Positions 1 to 9,000 of a stretch of DNA of 10,105 bases are shown here, piece after piece (within the stretch, counting starts at the first letter, position 1; each line of letters starts with the position of its first letter). The notes beneath the pieces were generated by a model, which had not been told where the DNA came from, searched no databases, and saw nothing but the letters and a program-made list of their open reading frames with translations. The position numbers and the translations under genes were made by a program. The DNA is from Kiritimatiellia bacterium (GTDB lineage Bacteria > Verrucomicrobiota > Kiritimatiellia > SLAD01): the NCBI GenBank assembly GCA_007126995.1, contig SLAD01000138.1, positions 1 through 10,105 of the forward strand. The letters run 5' to 3'.

Positions 1-3000
1 AGAGTTTGCCACCCCATTGCGACTGGCATAGGTAGCGGGTCAGCGTCAGCAAGTCGTGAATACCGATCTGTTGAGCCTCCTTGAGTTGCGCCAAGCTATC
101 GGCTGCCTGTTTCGCATGGCCGACCGTTCGCATGTGCGCGATGTGGGTCCAGTCCTGCGAGGCTAGGGCGATCGCTTCGGTAGAGGTGCTCACGCGTTGA
201 CCAACGTGGCCCGCGGACTCCAGGGCGGCGACCAGTTCTCGAGCGGCGTGATCACCGATGACAAGCCAGCGTTGGGATTCGCTGGTCGCGGCCGTGTCTA
301 ATGCGGGGGTGTCGAGCGGTTCCCATTGCATCCGATAGGAGCGTGAAGCCAACGCATCGACGGACGGCGTCTGGCGGGCCGGCTCATCTACCCAGTACCG
401 TTTGCGCTGGAAGGGATAGAGCGGGAGATCGAGCGGCGTTCGTGTTGCCCCCCAAGGGGCGTCGAGCGCGTCAAGCCGAATGGGCGCGCCCGCGACAAAA
501 AGCTGGCCGACGGCGGTTAGAATAGATTGCGTGTCGTCGTTCTTTTGTCGTAGTGAACCGATCCATGCGGGGTCCTTCCCGGTGTCGTTGGACGCGTCAT
601 CGCGCCAGCAGCGTTGTCCCATGGCGGTCAGGACGGGGTGTGGACCCAGTTCGAGCAGAATATCACAGCCCAATTCCTGAATGGTGTGGATGCCATGGGC
701 GAAGCGTACCGGTTGTCGAATGTGCTTCGCCCAGTAGGCCGCATCAAGTATTTCGTCTTCGGGAACGACCGTCCCGGATACATTGCTGATGAGGCGCGTG
801 CGGGCCGGGTTGAATGTGAAGGCGGAGGCATAGCGTTCGAAGGATTCGAGAATCGGATCCATTTGGGCGCTGTGAAAGGCATGGGAGGTCTTCAGCTTCT
901 TGCATTTGAACCCGTCGGCAGCCAGCTTCGTGATCAGCGGGTCAATGGCATCGGTTGGGCCGCTCAACACCGTATGCGCACCGTTATACGCGCCGATACA
1001 GATCCGGGGATTATCGGCGATCGCCTGTTCGATGGCGTTGGCGTCCCCGGTAACTGCCACCATGCAGCCACCCGCTGGAATCGATTGCATCAGGCGCGAC
1101 CGTTCGGCGATGAGTTTCATGCCGGTTTCGACATCGAAGATGCCCGCAATGACGGCGGCCGTATATTCGCCGAGGCTATGCCCCAGCACAGCATCCGGAA
1201 CAACGCCCCACTCGCGCCATAAAGCGGCGAGGGCCACTTCCAAGGCGAAGAGGGCGGGCTGCGTGTAGCCGGTTTGATTCAGCAGGTCGGTGTCCGTACC
1301 ATCCGGCGGCGTCTCGATACCCATGGCTTCGAGCAACGGCAGCGGCCGGTCCTCGCCGCGCACGGAGTCAAAGGCGGCTGCGCACTGATCGAGGACTGCC
1401 CGAAAAACCGGTTCGACGGTGTAGAGCGTACGTCCCATCCCAACATACTGTGCGCCTTGACCCGTGCAGAGAAAGCCGATGCGCGGCTTGCGACCGTCAC
1501 GCACAATTTCGCCGGTAATCAGTCCGGCGACATCGTCTTCCGCTCCCAGTGCGGTCAGTTGTTGGACAAGGGTTTCCCGGTTTTCGAACAACAGGGCGGC
1601 GCGCGCCTCGAGTTGAGTGCGTCCGTTGTTTGCCGTGAAGCACAGGTCGGGGAGCGCCGTGTCGGGGTGTGCGGTTAACCATTCCGAATATCTGCCGGCC
1701 AACGCGCGCAGAGCGGCGCGGGAGCGAGCAGAAAGCGCCAGCACGTGTTGATCGCGTTCCGGCGGGGGCGCAACCGTGTCCTCGGCGGGGGCAGGCGCGT
1801 CGGGCGCACTCTCGACGATCAAATGACAATTTGTGCCGGTGAATCCGAAGGCGCTGATTGCGGCGAAGCGTCGCCCGACAGCGGGCCACGGGACCGGTTC
1901 GGAGGCGACCTTCACGTTTAGGTCGTCCCACGGAATGTGCGGGTTGGGATTCCGGAAGTGAAGCGAGCGCGGGATGGTTTCGTGCTGGAGGGCGAGGACC
2001 AGTTTAAGCAGGCCGGTCGCGCCCGCCGCCGTTTCCAGGTGGCCCACATTGGTCTTAACGGTGCCAAGCATCAGCGGCTTATCGACGGGCCGTTCCCGGG
2101 AGTAAACGGCATTGGCGGCTTGAACCTCGATCGGATCGCCCAGCGAGGTGCCCGTGCCGTGACATTCCAAATACTGAACATCCGCCGGTGCGACATTCGC
2201 GTTGCGGAGGGCGGCGGAAATGACCTGTTCCTGTGCGATGCCGTTCGGCACGGTGAGCCCGCTGCTGTCGCCGTCCTGGTTAGCCGCCGATCCGCGAATC
2301 AGGGCCAGCACACGATTGCCGTCGCGTTGCGCGTCGCTGAGTCGTTTAAGGACAAGCAGGGCACAGCCTTCGCTGCGCACAAAACCGTCGCCGGAGGCAT
2401 CGAACGCCTTACAGCGACCGTCGGGACTGAGCATGTGCGCGCGGGACAGGGCGATGGTGACATCGGGGCTGAGCAACAGGTTTACGCCGCCGGCGATGGC
2501 ATGGTCGGATTCGCCGCGTCGCAGGCAGGCGCAGGCCTCGTGGATGGCGACAAGGGACGAACTACAGGCGGTGTCGATGGCTAGCGCCGGGCCGTACCAG
2601 CCGAGCCGGAACGCGACCCTTCCCGCCGCGGCGGCAAGGGCGTTCCCGGTTCCGACATAGGCATCGAGCTTGTCGCGGCCCTGAGCAGAGATCCGCGTCG
2701 AATAATCGGTCACGCCGATGCCGAGATAGACGGCCCCACGTGTGCCCCGCAGGGAGTCGACGGGGAGATTGGCGTTTTCCAAGGCGTGCCAGGTGGTTTC
2801 AAGCACCATGCGTTGCTGTGGATCGAGACTTTTGGCTTCGCGCGGCGAGATCCCGAAGAAGTCGGCGTCGAATAGGTCGATGTCCTTGACGAAACCGCCA
2901 TGTCGCGCGTTGGTCTTGCCGGGCTGGTCGGGATCGGGATCGTACAATTCATCAAGACTCCAACGGTCCGGCGGAATCTCGGTAATCGCGTCAAGGCCCT

Positions 3001-6000
3001 GATCCAATACTTGCCAGAACTCGTCGGCACTGACGGCTCCCGGGATACGGCAGCCGATGCCGACGATCGCGATGGGCTCGGCCGTGCGCCCCAATTCCGC
3101 ACGTAGCCGGGTCAGTTCATTGAGGGCCGCGCGCATGCGCGCGGCGTCCAAAGCCGTCGAGTCAGCGGCGACCGTCCCAAACGCGCCGTCAAAGGCGGCT
3201 TGAAGCGCATCGGCGTCCAATCGATCAATATCCGTTGGTGTTGCGGCGAGGACGGGTAGGGATGCACCTCCGGCCGTTTCGCCGTCAAATAGGTTCTGGA
3301 GCAGATAGGTGCCGAGACGCAACACCGTGGGATGGTTAAAGATATCGACTGGGCGAATCGTAAAAGCCGAGCCAAGCTGTTTCTGTATCCGGTTGCTCAA
3401 TTCGACGGCCATGATGGAGTTCATGCCGCTATCGAAGAAGCCCATGTCGGGATTGATTTGCGCGGGGGGCAGGCCGAGAATCTTGCCGACTTCCTCCAGC
3501 AGGGCATCTTGAAGCGCCTGGGATCGACCGGCGGTTTCCAATTTTTGAAGTCGGAGGACGAGCGGGCCATCGCCGGCGGGGACAGCGGCGTCCGCAGCGG
3601 TGTCGGCGGGCAGCCGCTTGGTGATCTCCTCCATAAACGCGTTCAATACGGGTGGCAACAAGCCGGCGGAGGCCAATTCACCCCAGCGCCCGGCTTCCAA
3701 GAGTTGCACACAGCACTGAGCGGCGGGGCCCATGGCGAGTCTGCCAAACGCGTCCAAGGCCAGTGCGGGCGACATGAGACGCGAACCCATTGCTTCCCAT
3801 TCGGCTTCCTCCATTTGAATCGCCATGCCGTGGGAAGCCCAAGGGCCCCAGTTGATCGCAACGGCCGGCCATCCGGCTTGGCGCCGATAATGGGCCAGTC
3901 CGTCAAGGAAGGCGTTGGCCGCGCTGTAGTTGGCGTGCCCGCGGATCCCGAGCAGCGAGGCCGCTGAGCTGAACAGAACGAAGAAATCCAAATTGAGATT
4001 CCGGGCCTGCGCGGCGCGGTGCAGCGCCCAGGCGCCGCCGGCTTTGCCCGCCATCACCTTGCGCAACAGGGCGATGTCCATCGAGGTCGTCGGCTCGCCT
4101 TCAAGCACGCCGGCGGCGTGCACGATGCCGCGCAGCGGGGTGTCTGGCGCGAGACGAGCGATCGCGTCGAGAAGCGCCTCTATATCATCCGTTCGTGCGG
4201 CGTCTGCTTTGAGCATCGTGAGACGGCAGCCCAGCGCGTCCAATTCCTCCGCCAGCCCCTCCGGAGTCGCGTCCTCGCCGCGGCGGCTGGCCAGCACCAA
4301 ATGGCCCGCCCCATGTGCGGCGAGATGACGGGCAATACCCACGCCCAGCGCGCCCGTGCCGCCGGTGATCAGGTAAACGGCCTCGGTGACCAATGGAAGG
4401 TCCGCCGTCGGCGGTTCTTCGGATGGGCGCAAACGGGGAACAAGGTATGCGCCATTACGTAGCGCGTATTGCAGACCAGTCGCATCGCCGCACAGCAGGC
4501 GATTCAACATCACCGCATGTGCGGGTATCTCGGCGTTCGCTGGCAGGTCGATGACGCCACCGAAGCGGTCGGGATGTTCGACGCCGAAGGTGCGGGCGTA
4601 TCCCCATAGGGCCGTTTGGCCCGGATCGGCCGTTTCGTTCATCGTAACGGCCTGGGCCGCCTGCGTGGCAATCCAGAGTCGACCTTCACCGCCGCGCTGG
4701 ATGAGCGCTTGCGACGCGATGAGCGCCGTTTCGACGCCCAGCGTTTGCACGCGACCCAACTCGGCGGCATCGGCATCGGGCGCAAGCGGTGGCGTCCAGG
4801 CGAGAATGATGTCGGTAATTTCCGGACGGCTGATCGCGTCCGTGATGACCTTTTGCAGGGTTGCGGGCTCTAAATCGGCGGGGATATCCGTGCCGAGATG
4901 AGAAACCTTGAGATCCGCAGCTCGCAAGGATTCGCTGAGGGCACTCGTGCGTTCATCGGCGAGCACAAGCCATTCACCAGTTTTTTCCCGGCGGCGGTCA
5001 ATCGGATCGGTGGGAAGCCAGGCGACGTCAAAAAATTGTTCGGAATCCGAAACCACGGGGCTCTGCCGGATTTCCGGACAATAGCGGGCGTGTTGGAAAG
5101 GATAAGGGGGCAAGACCAGCGGTGCGTGTTGTGAGGACCACGGCGCTTCCATGGCAACCAGATCCAGATCGACGCCAAGTGTGTGGAGTCTTGCGGCGGT
5201 GGACAGCATCTGGGCATGCGCGTGACGTCCCGCTTCGAGCGAACTGGTCCAGATGACCTCGTGTTCGGGGCGCCAGCACATCTGCGCCAGCCACATCAAT
5301 TCCGCCTTGGGCCCGATCTCAACGATCATATCGCAATGCGCATGTTCAAAGAGGGTCTTCATACCCTGTGCGAAGCAAACCGGTTGACGAGCCTGGTCGC
5401 GCCAGTGTCGGGCGTCGAGGATGGTGCCTTCGGGCATGGGATCGCCCGTGAGGGTGCTGATCAGCCCTTCCCGGACCGGCTGGTAGCTGAGATGGGCGGC
5501 GAATCGCTCAAAGTCTTCGGCGATGGGATCCACCGTGGCGCTATGAAAGGCGTTGGTGGCGGGTAAGCGCATACAGTATAGGCCCGCCGCGTCAAATTGT
5601 TCGAGCAGGGCGTCGAGTCGTTCGGCGGGGCCGCTGATCACGGTGTTCAGTCCGTTATAGGCTGAGATGCAGACGTCAGGCGCATCCGCCAGCGCCGCCT
5701 CGACATCCGCAGCGGGCGCGGTCACCGAAGCCATAGCTCCTCCGGCAGACATGGTTTCCATGAGTTGTGCCCTGCGCAGCACGAGCTTCATGCCTTCGGC
5801 GGCGCTGAAGGCGCCCACAGCGTACGCCGCAGCGTACTCTCCCAGGCTATGTCCCACGACGGCGACGGGTTCGACGCCCCAGGCCTGCCACTGGGCGGTG
5901 AGGGCGACTTGCAGCGCGTAAATAGCGGGCTGAGCGTAAAGCGTTTGTTTCAGCCGGTCGGCGTGGGCCTCGTCGAATAGTAGCTCTTGCAAAGACGGGC

Positions 6001-9000
6001 CGCTTCGCTCCGCCTGTAATTCGGCATAGGCGGCAGCGCACGCGTCGATGCAGGCGCGGAAGGCCGGTTCGGCGTTGTATAACTCACGGCCCATACCGCT
6101 GTATTGGGCGCCTTGACCGGTGAACAGAAATCCGACGCGCCGGGGCGTGGCAGCGATCCGTCCCCGTTCGACGCCTGGGGTGACCGCTCCTTCGGTCAGC
6201 GATTGGAGTTGCTGCGTGAGTTGGTCGGTTGAGTGGCAGACGATCACGGCCCGTTCCTCGAACTGATTGCGACCGGTGTTGTGACGATAACAGAGGCGGG
6301 CGACATCGACATCGGGGTGGTCGCTCATCCATGTCGCGTAACGGGCGGCGAGTTGCTGGAGTGCGCCTTCGCTTCGGGCAGAGAGGGCCAATAGTCGGTG
6401 GTCCGGGATGTCGGCAATGGGGTCTTGTTCCCGTTCCGGTTGCATCGGTTCCGGTGGTTCCTCGAGGATGACATGGGCGTTCGTGCCGACGAAGCCGAAC
6501 GAGCTGACGGCGCCTAATCGCGGTTTGTCGGCAGCGGGCGCCGGCCATTCGGTCAACGAGGTCGCCACTTGGACGAGGTGTTTGTCCCAGCGGATGTGCG
6601 GGTTCAATTCTTCGGCATGCAGGCTGGGCGGAACCAGGCGATGTTGGAGCGCAAGCACGACTTTGAGCAGGCCGGCCATGCCGGCAGCCGCCTCGGTATG
6701 GCCGAGATTGCTCTTGGCCGAACCAATCAGTAATGGCTGGGTTTTCTCGCGCCGCTGCGCGTAGACGGCATCAGCGGCTTGTACTTCGATCGGGTCGCCC
6801 AGAGGGGTCCCGGTACCATGGCATTCAAGGTATTGCACGTCCGCCGGCTCAACCCCGGCGGATTGAAGTGCGGCGGAAATCACCGCCGATTGCGATGGCC
6901 CACTGGGTGCAGTCAGACTGCTGGTGCGGCCGTCTTGATTGATGGCGCTGCCTCGCAGAACGGCCCAGACGCGGTTGCCGTCGCGTAAGGCGTCACTCAA
7001 TCGTTTTAGTACCACGATGCCGCATCCTTCACTACGGCCGTATCCATGACCGGCCGCAGAGAAGGCCTTACAGCGACCGTCGGGACTGAGCATGCCTGCC
7101 CGGCAGAAACCGACTGTCACGTCGGGACTGAGCACAAGGTTTACGCCACCGGCGATGGCCGCAGAGCATTCTCCGAACCGCAGGGCTTGCAGGGCTTGGT
7201 GCAGGGCGACGATTGAGGAGCTGCAGGCCGTGTCGACCACGATGCTGGGTCCGACCAGACCGAGCGCGTAGGACAGGCGCCCGGCAATTGCGCATTGTGC
7301 GGTTCCTGTGGACAACATAGATTCGTCGCGTTCGTTGGCCTCCGTCAGCAGTAACTGGCGATAGTCGGCGGTGGATACGCCCATAAACACGCCGACCTTC
7401 TTTCCGGCCAGTGAGGCTGGTGCGATGCTGGCATGCTCCAGGGCCGTCCAAGCCAATTCGAGTGTCAAGCGCTGCTGCGGGTCCATGGACAGCACCTCGC
7501 GCGGGGAAAGATCGAAGAAGGCGGCGTCGAAATCCAGCGCGCCGTCAATAAAGCCGCCGGCGCGGGTGTACATCCGGCCCGGGGCATGGGGGTCGGCGTC
7601 GTAATAGGCCTCAGCGTCCCAGCGGTCTTCGGGAATAGGCCCGATCGCGTCGCGGCCCTCGCGCAGCAAGTTCCAGTACGCATCGATATCAGGCGCGCCG
7701 GGAAAGCGACAAGCCATGCCGACGATGGCGATGGGTTCGTTCAGGTGGCCGTCTTGCGTGGCTGCGGGCAGGGAAAATTCTTGTTGCTGCGCACCGGAAT
7801 ACAAGTGCTCGACGTACGTGGCTATGGCGTCGATATTGGGTTGGTCAAACAGCAGGGTGGCGGGCAGGTCAACTTCATCGCCCAGCCACTTCTCGAGTCG
7901 TTTCACCAGATCAACGGCAAGCATGGAATCCACGCCAATCCGTTCGAAGCCTAGATTGGCGGGCGGCGGGGAGTCGAGTTTCAAGGCATCGGTGAGTTCC
8001 TGTTGGAGATGGGTGATGATGCGGCGTTTGCGTTCCGCCCGTGAGCAGCCGCGCAGGGCTTCGTTGAGTGGAGCGCGCGCGGTGATGGCGACGGGCGAGG
8101 TCGTCGGGGCGGCGGTGGGCGGACACCACTCGGCCAGCGGTTCGAATGTGCCTTCTCCGTGCATGACGCTGCAGGTGGAGCGGCGAATCTTTCCGCTGGA
8201 GGTTTTGGGTGTGCGGTAGGGCGGAAGGATACCGATCCAGCAGGGCGTGACTTCGAAGTGCTTGACGACAGCGGCGCGAATATCGGCAAGCATTTTCGCC
8301 AAGTCGGCTTTCCGTCGTTCCGCACGTTTAACTTCCACCACGATGGCTAGGGCTTCCTGGTTGCTCTGGTCAACAGAGAAGGCGGCGCAGGAATCCGTTT
8401 CCAACGCAGGATGGCAGCCTTCGACGACCCGTTCGATATCTTGCGGATAGAGATTGCGTCCGCGAATGATGATCAGGTCTTTTAATCGACCGGTGATAAA
8501 CAATTCGCCCTGGTACAGAAACCCGATATCGCCGGTTCGCAGGAAAGGCCCCTCGCCGGTATCCGCTATTCGCGCGGTAAAGAGTCTTTCCGTTTCTTCC
8601 GGGTGTTCCCAATACCCTTGGGCTACGCTCGGTCCGGCAACCCAGATTTCGCCGACTTCGTTTTCGCTGCAGACCTTGCACGTTTCCGGCTCAACAATGC
8701 GCACGTCAAAGCCACCGCCGATACGTCCGGAACTGGGGCGTAGCGGGTTTGCCTCGTCGGGTGCGTCTAGAATGACGACTTTGTGTTGTTCCAGCGCCGC
8801 CGAATCCAGCGGGAGAAGGAAGGGGTCCTTTTCGGGGGGCGTGGCCGACACGCACAAGGTCGTCTCGGCCATTCCATAGCAGATGAGGTGGCTTCGGTTG
8901 CGAAATCCATAGTGTTTAAAGGCTGCTGTGAATTTCTCGAGGGTACTGGCACGAATCGGCTCGGCACCGTTCCATATAGAGCGAAGAGAGCTGAGATCAA

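Noticed and set aside
614..1222. Plus-strand open frame of about 200 codons (similarly at 1937-2584 and 3332-3967)
   Set aside because: These are antisense to intact AT2, KS2, and the KR1/ACP2 segments of the PKS. They have no recognisable domain, and long antisense frames are expected opposite a GC-rich gene.
5078..5090. Possible dehydratase between AT1 and KR1
   Set aside because: Only about 12 residues separate the post-AT linker from the KR structural subdomain, and no HxxxGxxxxP motif is present.
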